A DNA stretch of 64,000 bases from Secundilactobacillus kimchicus JCM 15530 (GTDB lineage: Bacteria; Bacillota; Bacilli; Lactobacillales; Lactobacillaceae): the NCBI RefSeq assembly GCF_001433995.1, contig NZ_AZCX01000005.1, forward strand, positions 85,427 to 149,426, read 5' to 3'. The notes under the pieces are model-generated. The model did not search any database. It was not told where the DNA came from and worked only from the letters and a program-made list of their open reading frames with translations. Both the position numbers and the translations under genes were made by a program. This document shows positions 16,289-25,044 of this stretch, piece by piece; the first letter of the stretch is position 1, and the number at the start of each line of letters is the position of its first letter.

Positions 16289-17488
16289 ATGATGAAGAAA
16301 AGTATGATGAAGAAATTGACTGGGTTTGCCACAATTGCTGCAACAGCAATGATTTTTGCAGGATGTAGTACCGCTTCAACGACCGGTTCTGGGAATAAGC
16401 AAACCGGCAATACAATTAAAATTGGCGTCAACATGGAACTTTCTGGAGCTGCCGGGGGATATGGAAATCAACAAAAGCAAGGCATCCAGATGGCAGTTGA
16501 TGAAATCAACGATGCTGGTGGGATAAACGTCAATGGCAAGAAAAAGAAAATTGATTTGATTATCAAGGATAATAAAACGGCGACGAGTACCAGTGCCTCG
16601 GTTGCTGCTCAGTTGGCTAACAACGATAAGGTTTCAGCCATCATTGGACCGGCGACGACCAATGCCGGGACCGCGCAGACGCCTAACATTACTAAGGCCG
16701 CTGTGCCAGCCTTGAGCCCATCAGCGACTGATCCTGACTATACGTTGCAAAAGAACGGCAAAGTTCAGCCCTATGTCTTTCGGGCCTGTTACCAAAACAA
16801 CTTCCAGGGAGGCACAGCCGCTAAGTTTACATACAATAATTTGAAAGCTCGTCGGGTGGCCATTTTGGGAGATAACTCAACCGATTATGGGACTGGTTTG
16901 GCGAAGGCCTTTAAGAATCAGTTTAAGGGTAAGATCGTCGCCAACCAGACGTTTGCTGCGGGGGATAAAGATTTCAACGCTGTGTTGACCTCGTTTAAGA
17001 GCAAAAAAGCGGATGCCATTTTTGTCCCTGGTTACTACTCAGAAGTTGGACTGATCATTAACCAAGCTCGTCAAGCTGGCATCAACGTCCCAATTGTGGG
17101 GACTGACGGGATGGCCGATCCTCAGTTGGTCAAAATTGCGGGTGCCAAGAACGCGACTAACGTGTACTACACCACACCATTTTCAACAATGGCCTCGAAG
17201 AAAAACCCAACGGCCGCTAAGTTTATGAAGGCTTACCAAGCTAAATATCATCAAGTCGCCCCAACCTTCTCAGCTCTGGCTTACGATTCCGTCAACATGG
17301 TGAAACAAGCCATTGAAAACGAAAAGTCAGCAGACTCGAAGAAAGTGGCGGCCGGTCTGGCAAAAATTAAGAACTTTGACGGTGTCACTGGGACCATTAC
17401 GATTGATAAGGATCACAACGCTCAAAAGCCAATTGCCATCGAAACTTTGAAGAATGGTAAGGTCGTTAACTCAGTTTCAATTAAGTAG
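16289..17488 (+). CDS. livJ: Branched-chain amino acid ABC transporter, substrate-binding lipoprotein
   Basis: A 399-residue type I periplasmic-binding-fold protein that delivers branched-chain amino acids to LivHM. Residues 1-26 form a lipoprotein signal (MMKKSMMKKL..., lipobox FAGC, lipidated Cys26). The mature part shows IKIGVNMELSGAAGGYG, typical of LivJ/LivK. The start at 16289 gives the correct signal peptide; the frame extends back to 16226 without support. Its own ribosome site (GGGATGG) is modest. A mini-frame from TTG 16251, with AAGGGAGGT close ahead, ends at TAA 16287-16289 overlapping this ATG, so translational coupling is possible. Transcription is probably governed by the upstream attenuator. 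Confidence 0.93.
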   Translation: MMKKSMMKKLTGFATIAATAMIFAGCSTASTTGSGNKQTGNTIKIGVNMELSGAAGGYGNQQKQGIQMAVDEINDAGGINVNGKKKKIDLIIKDNKTATSTSASVAAQLANNDKVSAIIGPATTNAGTAQTPNITKAAVPALSPSATDPDYTLQKNGKVQPYVFRACYQNNFQGGTAAKFTYNNLKARRVAILGDNSTDYGTGLAKAFKNQFKGKIVANQTFAAGDKDFNAVLTSFKSKKADAIFVPGYYSEVGLIINQARQAGINVPIVGTDGMADPQLVKIAGAKNATNVYYTTPFSTMASKKNPTAAKFMKAYQAKYHQVAPTFSALAYDSVNMVKQAIENEKSADSKKVAAGLAKIKNFDGVTGTITIDKDHNAQKPIAIETLKNGKVVNSVSIK

Positions 17489-17510
17489 GCTATGAATGGA
17501 GGCCAGTACA

Positions 17511-18389
17511 TTGCAAACATTTTTCCAACAACTGATTAACGGCCTCTCCCTAGGTAGCATATACGCCCTTTTGGCGTTGGGCTATACGATGGTGTACGGC
17601 ATTATCAAGTTGATCAACTTCGCACACGGGGACATTTACATGCTGGGTGCGTTTTGGGGCTATTACGTCATTAACTTTTGGCACTTTAACTTCCTGTTTG
17701 CCCTCCTTTCTGCGATGCTGGTGGGGGCTGTTGCTGGGGTGATTATTGAATACTTCGCTTATCGCCCATTACGCCACGCGCCACGGATTACCGCGTTGAT
17801 TACCGCGATTGGCGTCTCATTTCTCTTGGAAAACGGGATGTCGTACCTATACGGGTCAACGCCTAGGGACTTCCCGCAAATTATCGAGCCCGTGAACTAT
17901 CACGTTTTCGGAGTCCTGATTTCCAACATTCAGATCCTGATTCTGGTCACCGCCTGCCTGCTCATGGTGATCCTACAAGTGATCATTAAGAAAACCAAGA
18001 TGGGAAAGGCCATGCGGGCCGTTTCTGTCGACCCGGATGCTGCCGAATTGGTGGGGATTAACCTGAATCGCACGATTTCATTTACCTTCGCATTGGGCTC
18101 TTCAATGGCCGGTGCCGCTGGGGTGCTGATTGGCTTGTACTACAACTCAATCGACCCATTGATGGGGATGACGCCAGGGATTAAGGCTTTCGTGGCGGCC
18201 GTCGTTGGCGGGATTGGATCCGTACCAGGGGCGTCAATCGGCGGCTTTTTGATTGGCCTTTTGGAAACGCTCGTTCAATCGGTCGGCCTGTCGGCATATA
18301 AGGATGCCGCAGTCTACTTCGTCTTAATTGTGATTTTGCTGGTTTTGCCGGCTGGAATCTTTGGCAAAAATATCAAAGAGAAAGTGTAG
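17511..18389 (+). CDS. livH: Branched-chain amino acid ABC transporter permease LivH
   Basis: A 292-residue permease with about eight membrane helices. NGLSLGSIYALLALGYTMVYGI and INFAHGDIYMLGAF are hallmark LivH stretches, and the cytoplasmic loop MRAVSVDPDAAELVGIN contacts the ATPase. TTG at 17511 is the likely start because GGAGG lies eight bases ahead; the ATG at 17496 sits upstream of that site. The gap from livJ is about 20 bases and the gene nearly abuts livM, so the five liv genes form one operon. Confidence 0.93.
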   Translation: MQTFFQQLINGLSLGSIYALLALGYTMVYGIIKLINFAHGDIYMLGAFWGYYVINFWHFNFLFALLSAMLVGAVAGVIIEYFAYRPLRHAPRITALITAIGVSFLLENGMSYLYGSTPRDFPQIIEPVNYHVFGVLISNIQILILVTACLLMVILQVIIKKTKMGKAMRAVSVDPDAAELVGINLNRTISFTFALGSSMAGAAGVLIGLYYNSIDPLMGMTPGIKAFVAAVVGGIGSVPGASIGGFLIGLLETLVQSVGLSAYKDAAVYFVLIVILLVLPAGIFGKNIKEKV

Positions 18390-18398
18390 GTGACGATT

Positions 18399-19358
18399 TT
18401 GAAGGCCAATTTTAAATACAATGTGAGCTGGCTTATCATCATGGTCGCTGGCTTTTATCTGATGAACACTCTGATGTTGATGGGCATTATTGATTCCTTC
18501 ATTGAAAATATGTTGGTTGTGATTGGCATCAACATTATTCTGGCGACCGGGTTGAATCTGGTCATCGGTTTTGCGGGGCAGTTTTCGTTGGGACACGCTG
18601 GATTTATGGCCATTGGGGCGTACGCGACGGCCATTATCACGACTAATTCTGCCACGGCCGGTGGGTTTTATACTTCCATCGTGGTCGGTGTCATCATTGC
18701 GATTATCGCCGCTATTATCGTTGGTGTCCCAACGTTGCGGCTTCGAGGGGATTACTTAGCCATTGCGACGATGGGCGCCGCTGAAATTATCCGAATTATC
18801 ATTAATAATCTACAGATCACCAACGGACCGTCTGGGATGTTTAATATCCCACAATTCGCCACTTGGCCGGTTGTGTACATCATGGTTTGCGTCACGACAA
18901 TTTTAATCGCAAACTTTGTCCGGAGTCGGGCTGGTCGCGCGATTAAATCAGTTCGGGAAGATGAAATTGCGGCTGAGTCTGCCGGAATTAACACGACCAA
19001 TTGGAAGCTGGCTGCCTTTGTCTTTGGGGCCGCGACTGCCGCTATTGCGGGGTCGTTAGACGCCTCGTACCTCCAAACGATTGCCCCAACCAACTTTGGC
19101 ATTATGGAATCCATTTCCATTTTGATTATTGTGGTCTTAGGTGGGGTTGGTAGCCTGACCGGAAGCGTTGTGGCCGCCGTTGTTCTGGGGATCTTGGATA
19201 CGGCCTTGCAAAATTTTGGGACGTTGCGGATGGTGATTTATGCGGCTGCCTTGATCTTGATTATGATTTTTAAACCAACCGGATTACTGGGGAGTCATGA
19301 ATTGTCATTTAAACACCTATTTTCTGGCACTAAGCGAAAGGGGCGTGTCCGCTCGTGA
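18399..19358 (+). CDS. livM: Branched-chain amino acid ABC transporter permease LivM
   Basis: A 319-residue second permease with about ten helices. GLNLVIGFAGQFSLGHAGFMAIGAYA near residue 55 is the LivM signature and SVREDEIAAESAGIN is the coupling loop. TTG 18399 has AGGTG six bases ahead; GTG 18390, directly after the livH stop, is an alternative without a site. The stop overlaps the livG start. It pairs with LivH to form the channel. Confidence 0.93.
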   Translation: MKANFKYNVSWLIIMVAGFYLMNTLMLMGIIDSFIENMLVVIGINIILATGLNLVIGFAGQFSLGHAGFMAIGAYATAIITTNSATAGGFYTSIVVGVIIAIIAAIIVGVPTLRLRGDYLAIATMGAAEIIRIIINNLQITNGPSGMFNIPQFATWPVVYIMVCVTTILIANFVRSRAGRAIKSVREDEIAAESAGINTTNWKLAAFVFGAATAAIAGSLDASYLQTIAPTNFGIMESISILIIVVLGGVGSLTGSVVAAVVLGILDTALQNFGTLRMVIYAAALILIMIFKPTGLLGSHELSFKHLFSGTKRKGRVRS

Positions 19359-20137
19359 GTACGATTTTAAAAGTTGATGATTTGGTCAAGAATTTCGGCG
19401 GACTCACGGCCGTCTCAGACGTGTCGATGACCCTTAATGACGATGAACTCGTGGCCCTAATTGGCCCAAATGGCGCGGGAAAGACGACGCTGTTCAACCT
19501 GTTAACGGGCGTGATTACGCCTAGTTCTGGTGCCATTAGTTTTCGCGGTCCCAAGGGAACGGTGACGTTAAACGGCAAAAAGGCGTACCAAATCGCCAAC
19601 CTTGGACTGGCCCGCACCTTTCAAAATATTCGGTTGTTTAAGGATCTGACCGTTTTGGATAACGTGCTCGTTGCCATGACAAGTCAGTACAAGGAGGGCT
19701 TGCTATCGACGTTATTCCGCCTGCCAAGCTACTATAAAAAAGAGGCTAAAATTGCCAAAGAAGCGACGGAACTGCTCGCAATCTTTGATCTACAAGAATC
19801 GGTCGATGTTTTAGCCAAAAACTTGCCGTATGGGATTCAACGACGGCTAGAAATTGTTCGAGCCTTGGCGATGAAACCGCAAATCCTGTTCTTAGACGAA
19901 CCCGCCGCCGGGATGAATCCGGAAGAGACCGCTGATTTGACACGGTTGATTAAAAAAGTCCAACGGGAATTCCATATCACAGTGGTGTTGATTGAACACG
20001 ATATGTCGCTGGTCATGAACTTGGCCGAACGGATCTACGTGCTCGATCATGGCGCCATGCTGGCTCAGGGAACCCCAACTGAAATTAAGCAAAATCCGGC
20101 TGTTATTAAGGCCTATCTTGGGGAGGAGGTATCTTGA
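19355..20137 (+). CDS. livG: Branched-chain amino acid ABC transporter ATPase LivG
   Basis: A 260-residue ATPase of the Liv importer. Walker A is GPNGAGKTTLFN (about 37-46), the family insertion after it is long as in LivG, the signature region reads LPYGIQRRLEI, Walker B is LFLDEPAAGMNP and the H-loop is LIEHDM. GTG at 19355 overlaps the livM stop by four bases and follows AAAGGGG. It overlaps livF by one base. LivG and LivF form the nucleotide-binding heterodimer. Confidence 0.93.
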   Translation: MSTILKVDDLVKNFGGLTAVSDVSMTLNDDELVALIGPNGAGKTTLFNLLTGVITPSSGAISFRGPKGTVTLNGKKAYQIANLGLARTFQNIRLFKDLTVLDNVLVAMTSQYKEGLLSTLFRLPSYYKKEAKIAKEATELLAIFDLQESVDVLAKNLPYGIQRRLEIVRALAMKPQILFLDEPAAGMNPEETADLTRLIKKVQREFHITVVLIEHDMSLVMNLAERIYVLDHGAMLAQGTPTEIKQNPAVIKAYLGEEVS

Positions 20138-20841
20138 TGCTGAGCGTTGATCAATTAGTTGTAAACTACGGTGTCATTAACGCTGTTAAAGGCGTTAGTT
20201 TCGACATTAACGAAGGTGAAATCGTGTCGTTGATTGGCGCGAACGGCGCTGGAAAAACCACCATTCTCAAGACTGTTTCCGGCCTCTTACGGCCAGCGTC
20301 AGGAACAGTGACGTACGAGGGTCATGAGATTCAACGGGAAAAGGCGCCGAAAATTGTGGCCCAAGGAATCTCTCAAGTGCCAGAGGGGCGGCATATTTTT
20401 GCGGGCTTGACGGTGAAGGAAAACCTCCAAATGGGGGCGTTTCTCCAGAGCGATCGCGCAAATATTGCCACCACTTTTCAAACCGTGTACGACCGGTTCC
20501 CGGTGTTAAAGGAACGCCAAAATCAGGATGCGGCGACACTATCCGGTGGGGAACAGCAAATGTTGGCGATGGGGCGGGCGCTGATGTCACGGCCGAAGCT
20601 GCTGTTGCTTGACGAACCGTCAATGGGGCTTGCTCCCATTTTCATTAACGAAATTTTTGATATTATTACGGCCATTAAAGAACAGGGGACAACAGTGCTC
20701 CTCATTGAACAAAACGCCAAAAAGGCCTTGTCGATTTCTGATCGGGGTTACGTTCTCGCATCAGGTGAAGTCAAGATGAGTGGTACGGGCTCGGAGTTGC
20801 TGGCTAATGCGGATGTTCAAAAGGCCTATCTAGGAGGGTAA
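20137..20841 (+). CDS. livF: Branched-chain amino acid ABC transporter ATPase LivF
   Basis: A 234-residue second ATPase. It has Walker A GANGAGKTT, the LivF motif VPEGRHIFAGLTVKENL, signature LSGGEQQM, Walker B LLLDEPSMGLAP and H-loop LIEQNAKKAL with Gln in place of His as is usual in LivF. The start is ATG 20137 in TGATG, overlapping the livG stop, with AGGAGG seven bases upstream. Two bases after its stop comes the CBS/ACT gene. Confidence 0.94.
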   Translation: MLSVDQLVVNYGVINAVKGVSFDINEGEIVSLIGANGAGKTTILKTVSGLLRPASGTVTYEGHEIQREKAPKIVAQGISQVPEGRHIFAGLTVKENLQMGAFLQSDRANIATTFQTVYDRFPVLKERQNQDAATLSGGEQQMLAMGRALMSRPKLLLLDEPSMGLAPIFINEIFDIITAIKEQGTTVLLIEQNAKKALSISDRGYVLASGEVKMSGTGSELLANADVQKAYLGG

Positions 20842-20843
20842 AA

Positions 20844-21467
20844 ATGACGGTTGCAGATTACATGACAGATAAAGTGATTACCGTTAATCCAGACACGTTA
20901 GTCAGCGTGGCGGTTTCGATGATGAAGGACAACCAGATTCATCGGTTACCCGTCATTGAAACTGGGAAGTTAGTGGGGCTGGTTACGGCTGGCATCGTGG
21001 AAGCCGCGTCACCGTCAGCAGCCACTAGTTTGTCGATTTACGAGGTCAACTATATTTTCAACAAAATGACCGTGGGTGAAATCATGGAAAAAGAAGTCCA
21101 AACGATTTCTTACGACGCCATTTTGGAAGATGGAATTTACAAAATGCGCCAACACGATATTGGCGTCCTCCCCGTTATGGACGGGGAACAGGTTGTCGGT
21201 ATTTTGACGACAAACGACATCTTAGATGCGTTTTTGGACATCACTGATTACCAACAGAAAGACACGGTGGTGCAAATTGTCATCGAGCAGGACAGCACTG
21301 GTATTATTTTTAAAATTGGGCAACTCATGGCGGACAATGATCTCAACATTCAAACGTTAATGGTGACCCGGCACATGGGCGAGATTGTGATTGAAATGCA
21401 CGTTGATCCGTCTGATCAAATTTCGGTTCGAGCCGTCCTTGAATCAGCTGGGTTCACCGTCCGGTAG
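20844..21467 (+). CDS. AcuB-like protein with two CBS domains and an ACT domain
   Basis: A 207-residue cytosolic protein. CBS1 covers about residues 1-55 (VADYMTDKVITV, HRLPVIE), CBS2 about 75-130 (MEKEVQTISYDA, VLPVMDGEQVVGILTTNDIL), and an ACT-like fold about 142-205 (VVQIVIEQDSTGIIFKIGQLMAD). CBS pairs bind adenine nucleotides and ACT domains bind amino acids, so this is a good candidate sensor acting on the transporter or on transcription. It follows livF by two bases with AGGAGGG ahead of its ATG and is surely the last gene of the liv operon. Its action has not been inferred from more than context. Confidence 0.85.
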   Translation: MTVADYMTDKVITVNPDTLVSVAVSMMKDNQIHRLPVIETGKLVGLVTAGIVEAASPSAATSLSIYEVNYIFNKMTVGEIMEKEVQTISYDAILEDGIYKMRQHDIGVLPVMDGEQVVGILTTNDILDAFLDITDYQQKDTVVQIVIEQDSTGIIFKIGQLMADNDLNIQTLMVTRHMGEIVIEMHVDPSDQISVRAVLESAGFTVR

Positions 21468-21470
21468 TTC

Positions 21471-21499
21471 TTGACGGGACTGCTGGGTTCTTCTATGAT
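21471..21499 (+). promoter_or_regulatory. Promoter of the DUF975 gene
   Basis: TTGACG (21471-21476), 17-base spacer, TATGAT (21494-21499), starting four bases after the previous stop codon. Confidence 0.75.
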
Positions 21500-21525
21500 A
21501 GTTCTGGTATCATCACTATCAAAAG

Positions 21526-21551
21526 TTGCCCCCGGTTTATTGGGGGCCAAA
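21526..21551 (+). other. GC-rich hairpin just before the DUF975 ribosome site
   Basis: TTGCCCCC and GGGGGCCAA flank an eight-base loop directly before AAAGGAGA. It may modulate translation of the gene; there is no T-run. Confidence 0.45.
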
Positions 21552-21560
21552 GGAGAACAG

Positions 21561-22247
21561 ATGACTTTTTCAGAGTTAAAGCGGCAGGCAAGGGAGTCGC
21601 TGAACCAGCATTTTCTTTATTACGTGATTTTATTCTTACCCACGCTTATCTTACAGATTGCGACGGGCACCTTCTATGCGATGTCAGAAAATAATATCAA
21701 CTACAGTTATCCGGATTACACTGTAAATTGGTCCGTCACTATTTTGGCGTGGGCAGCTAGCTTACTACTCACAGGGGTTATGTTTGTCCTGATTGACCAC
21801 GGTCGGCATTTACGGAACTATGAGCAACCGGTGAGCCGCTCCTTTACGATTTTTAATCGTGGCGACTATTTTATTGGGACCATTGGGTTAAGTGTTCTAA
21901 TGTTTATTTACACCTTTTTATGGTCACTGTTGTTGCTGATTCCAGGGATTATCAAGGCGTTGAGTTATTCTCAGGCCTATTATATTTATCGTGATCACTT
22001 GGATCAGGGAACTAAGATCAGCCTTAATCAAGCCATTACCGAAAGCCGCCAGATGATGGTTGGCCACAAGTGGGAGTATTTTTTTCTGAATTTAAGTTTT
22101 TTGGGCTGGTATATCGCTTGTATCTTTGTGTTACCCGCCATTTGGGTGATGCCTTATGCTCAACAAACGTTGGCTAACTATTACGTGGTGTTGAGTGCTC
22201 CCGCAAAAGATGATCAACAAGATGATTTAATGACAATTGCCAAATGA
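21561..22247 (+). CDS. DUF975 family membrane protein
   Basis: A 228-residue integral membrane protein with about five helices. The N-terminus FSELKRQARESLNQHFLYYV and the central LLLIPGIIKALSYSQAYYIYRD are typical of the DUF975 family common in Firmicutes. The family has no assigned function; the family members lie in the cytoplasmic membrane and are often stress or envelope related. The start at 21561 has AAAGGAGA ahead. It is a single-gene unit with its own promoter and terminator. Confidence 0.85.
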   Translation: MTFSELKRQARESLNQHFLYYVILFLPTLILQIATGTFYAMSENNINYSYPDYTVNWSVTILAWAASLLLTGVMFVLIDHGRHLRNYEQPVSRSFTIFNRGDYFIGTIGLSVLMFIYTFLWSLLLLIPGIIKALSYSQAYYIYRDHLDQGTKISLNQAITESRQMMVGHKWEYFFLNLSFLGWYIACIFVLPAIWVMPYAQQTLANYYVVLSAPAKDDQQDDLMTIAK

Positions 22248-22261
22248 TTGATTGGCCTCAG

Positions 22262-22296
22262 CCAGCAAGCCCGTTTATAGGACCTGCTGGTTTTTT
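22262..22296 (+). terminator. Rho-independent terminator after DUF975 gene
   Basis: CCAGCA..CC pairs with GG..TGCTGG, followed by six T. Confidence 0.8.
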
Positions 22297-22367
22297 GATG
22301 GTCTGCTTTAGCTGGGATGGAATATGTTGCTAAATTTGAATTTTGTCCTTTTATTTAGCGTAAAAAC

Positions 22368-22397
22368 TTGAAAGTCAAGCTTCTTTTCCTATATACT
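22368..22397 (+). promoter_or_regulatory. Promoter and possible operator of the TetR-family gene
   Basis: TTGAAA (22368-22373), 18 bases, TATACT (22392-22397). The palindrome CTTGA-AAG-TCAAG (22367-22379) overlaps the -35, a position suited to self-repression. Confidence 0.55.
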
Positions 22398-22480
22398 AAG
22401 ACTAAGTCAAGTGTTCGACGTGGGGGTCGTTCACGGACAAAGTTATTTTGGGTGAATCGCCGGAAAGCAGGTAATTTAAT

Positions 22481-23026
22481 ATGGGGAGAATTCAGGAACG
22501 TACGCGAATGCAAATCATTACCGCGTTCTTGGAGCTTTTGAGTCGGGATTATTTTGATAAAATCTCGGTTTCACAAGTGGCCAAGAAAAGTTTCGTTACA
22601 CGTAGTACATTCTATCGGTATTTTGATGATAAGAATGACCTACTGTTACAAGCAGCGCTGGAGACCCTTGATGGTAGTGAATCAGACGAACCGTTACTGG
22701 TTCAGTTTGCCACTTACGTTGAGAGTCACGCTGGGTTTTTGAAACATCTGTCACCGAGTCGGCAGAGTCGGATGAACTTAACCGACGTTGTGAGTGGTGT
22801 AATTGGGAAAATGGTGACTGATAAGGTCCAGTACGATGGGGATCAAAGTAACGATCCATTTGTTAACCTGATTAAAGCAGCTGACAATTCACCGTTGATG
22901 GTCGACGCATTAGTTGGCCTACTAATGGGGATGTTGGACCACTATCATCACAACGGGTTCGAAGTTGATGAAGACGAATTGAACCGTACCATGCAGCTGT
23001 TATCAAGTCACATGACAGTGAATTAA
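22481..23026 (+). CDS. TetR/AcrR-family transcriptional regulator
   Basis: A 181-residue regulator. The HTH covers about residues 8-50, with KISVSQVAKKSFVTRSTFYRYF as the helix-turn-helix and recognition helix. The C-terminal ligand domain is not similar to any effector class I recognise. It is monocistronic, flanked by terminators, and its target is not obvious: neighbours are the DUF975 gene and the deo operon, which has its own regulator. AGCAGGT precedes the ATG. Confidence 0.88.
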   Translation: MGRIQERTRMQIITAFLELLSRDYFDKISVSQVAKKSFVTRSTFYRYFDDKNDLLLQAALETLDGSESDEPLLVQFATYVESHAGFLKHLSPSRQSRMNLTDVVSGVIGKMVTDKVQYDGDQSNDPFVNLIKAADNSPLMVDALVGLLMGMLDHYHHNGFEVDEDELNRTMQLLSSHMTVN

Positions 23027-23035
23027 TGCTTTTGG

Positions 23036-23063
23036 AACGAGCTAGGGAGCTCGTTTTTTTTTT
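23036..23063 (+). terminator. Rho-independent terminator after TetR gene
   Basis: AACGAGCT and AGCTCGTT form a perfect stem followed by nine or more T. Confidence 0.92.
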
Positions 23064-23094
23064 ACGGTTTTTTGGTGGTTTTACATTGTTTCAG

Positions 23095-23108
23095 TGGAAA
23101 CGTTTACA
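23095..23108 (+). promoter_or_regulatory. cre box 1 of the deo operon
   Basis: TGGAAACGTTTACA fits the CcpA consensus TGNAANCGNWNNCA at every fixed position. It overlaps the -35 of the deo promoter. Confidence 0.85.
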
Positions 23109-23131
23109 TATGTTCACACTCATGTTAAAAT
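23103..23131 (+). promoter_or_regulatory. Promoter of the deo operon
   Basis: TTTACA (23103-23108), 17-base spacer, TAAAAT (23126-23131). Both ends overlap cre boxes. Confidence 0.7.
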
Positions 23132-23144
23132 GAAAGCGTTATCA
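23131..23144 (+). promoter_or_regulatory. cre box 2 of the deo operon
   Basis: TGAAAGCGTTATCA is a perfect cre, located at the -10 end and transcription start. CcpA bound here would block initiation when sugar is plentiful. Confidence 0.88.
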
Positions 23145-23175
23145 AAAGAACGATTATTAGAGGAGTGTTGACGTC

Positions 23176-23826
23176 ATGGAATTAGCAAAATATATCGACC
23201 ACACATTACTGAAGCCGGAAGCCACTCAAGATCAGGTGACGCAAGTCATCAATGAAGCTAAGCAATACGGATTTGCATCAGTTTGTATCAACCCGTACTG
23301 GGTCAGATTAACGGCTCAAGCCTTGGCTGGGACGGGGGTGAATACCTGCACCGTGATCGGGTTCCCACTGGGGGCGACCTCAACGGCTAGCAAGGTGTTT
23401 GAGGCCCAACAGGCCATGAAAGATGGCGCGAATGAACTGGATATGGTTATCAATATTGGCGAGCTGAAAGCCAAGCATGACACGGCTGTGTTGACTGACA
23501 TCCAAGCCCTAGCAGACGCGATTCACGCGGCGGGACAACATTTGAAGGTGATAATTGAAACCGCTTTATTAACTGAAGAAGAAAAGGTCCGGGCCTGTGA
23601 ACTATCCGAAAAAGCCGGCGCTGATTTTGTCAAAACGTCCACTGGATTCTCCACGGCTGGTGCCACGGTTGAAGATGTGAAACTCATGCGTGCGACGGTT
23701 GGAGATCGGTTAGGCGTTAAAGCGTCAGGTGGTATCCACACTCGAGCTGAAGCTGAAGCCATGATTGCTGCGGGGGCAAGCCGCTTAGGCGTCAGTGCTA
23801 GTGTTGCGATTATGAACGAGAAATAG
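23176..23826 (+). CDS. deoC: Deoxyribose-phosphate aldolase
   Basis: DeoC (216 residues) splits 2-deoxyribose 5-phosphate into glyceraldehyde 3-phosphate and acetaldehyde, the last step of deoxynucleoside catabolism. It is a class I TIM-barrel aldolase: Lys153 in [10 protein letters not shown] forms the Schiff base, and Lys182 in KASGGI assists. The start has AGAGGAG upstream. First gene of a deoC-deoB-deoD-deoR-pdp operon with gaps of 9 to 25 bases, expressed from a promoter bracketed by two cre boxes. Confidence 0.96.
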   Translation: MELAKYIDHTLLKPEATQDQVTQVINEAKQYGFASVCINPYWVRLTAQALAGTGVNTCTVIGFPLGATSTASKVFEAQQAMKDGANELDMVINIGELKAKHDTAVLTDIQALADAIHAAGQHLKVIIETALLTEEEKVRACELSEKAGADFVKTSTGFSTAGATVEDVKLMRATVGDRLGVKASGGIHTRAEAEAMIAAGASRLGVSASVAIMNEK

Positions 23827-23835
23827 GAGGAACCC

Positions 23836-25032
23836 ATGATGGCTTTCAAACGAGTATTTGGCATTGTGTTAGATTCTGTCGGTATCGGTGAGGCTGAAGA
23901 TGCTGCTAAGTTTGATGACGTGGGTAGCGATACCCTTGGCCATGTTGGGGCGTTCTGGAAGGGGGATTTGCAGCTGCCCAACCTGCAAAAGCTTGGATTA
24001 TCCAATATTCGAGTAACCGCTCCGATTGAAGGGGTCCCAGTTACCGAGCAACCACTTGCGTACTACGGCAAAATGCACGAAATGTCGGTCGGCAAAGATA
24101 GTATGGACGGTCACTGGGAGATGATGGGGTTACCGGTCACAGAACCGCTTGGCTTTTTCCCGAACGGATTCCCGCAAGCGCTCCTCGATCAAATTACCGC
24201 TTTTAGCGGGCGCAAGTGTCTTGTCAATAAACCCTATTCTGGAACCGACGTCATTCACGACTATGGTGAAACGCAGATGCAAACGGGTGATTTAATCGTC
24301 TATACATCGGGAGATTCAGTTCTCCAGATTGCGGCCCACGAAGACGTGATTCCACTAGATGAACTGTATAAGATCTGCGAGTACACTCGGTCGATAACCA
24401 TCGACCAACCTTACCGAATTGGTCGTATCATTGCGCGGCCGTACGTGGGACCAGATAAGGATCACTTTACCCGAACCGCCAACCGGCATGATTTTGCATT
24501 AAAACCAACGGGCACGACGGACCTAGACCTTTTAAAGGCGGCGGGGCTGGATGTTTTAGCGGTTGGTAAAATTAACGACATTTTTTCTGGTGTTGGGATT
24601 ACCGACGGGGTGCACACTACCAGCAACGCAGATGGGATGACTAAAACAATTGAAAATGCTAAGCGTGATTTCCACGGGTTTAGCTTTACCAACCTCGTCG
24701 ATTTCGATGCGATGTACGGTCATCGCCGAAATCCAGAAGGGTTTGGAGAGGCGCTAATGGCGTTTGACCAACAGCTTGGTGAGTTGCTGACGACCCTAAA
24801 TGATGATGATTTACTGGTTCTAACGGCTGATCACGGAAATGACCCAGGCTTTAAGGGCACCGACCACACCCGCGAATACGTGCCGTTGCTCGTGTACTCC
24901 CCAAACTTCAAGACTGGGGGCCGCACGCTGGGCACTCGGGAGACATTTGGTGATTTTGGGGCCACGGTGCTAGCAAACTTTGATGTTGCTCAAACAACGC
25001 AGGGCCAGTCATTTTTGGATGACCTTAAATAG
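23836..25032 (+). CDS. deoB: Phosphopentomutase
   Basis: DeoB (398 residues) converts (deoxy)ribose 1-phosphate to the 5-phosphate, linking the nucleoside phosphorylases to DeoC. It belongs to the alkaline-phosphatase-like metalloenzymes and needs manganese. Metal and active-site segments are [13 protein letters not shown] (N-terminus), [13 protein letters not shown] near residue 90, TADHGNDP near 335 and [11 protein letters not shown] second ATG at 23839 is equally possible given AGGAGG at 23825-23830. Nine bases separate it from deoC. Confidence 0.96.
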   Translation: MMAFKRVFGIVLDSVGIGEAEDAAKFDDVGSDTLGHVGAFWKGDLQLPNLQKLGLSNIRVTAPIEGVPVTEQPLAYYGKMHEMSVGKDSMDGHWEMMGLPVTEPLGFFPNGFPQALLDQITAFSGRKCLVNKPYSGTDVIHDYGETQMQTGDLIVYTSGDSVLQIAAHEDVIPLDELYKICEYTRSITIDQPYRIGRIIARPYVGPDKDHFTRTANRHDFALKPTGTTDLDLLKAAGLDVLAVGKINDIFSGVGITDGVHTTSNADGMTKTIENAKRDFHGFSFTNLVDFDAMYGHRRNPEGFGEALMAFDQQLGELLTTLNDDDLLVLTADHGNDPGFKGTDHTREYVPLLVYSPNFKTGGRTLGTRETFGDFGATVLANFDVAQTTQGQSFLDDLK

Positions 25033-25044
25033 GAGGGTTAAACG

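Noticed and set aside
15905..16290. A T-box or CodY-controlled leader for the liv operon
   Set aside because: No T-box sequence (TGGNACCGCG) and no clear CodY box were found; a translated leader frame explains the region better.
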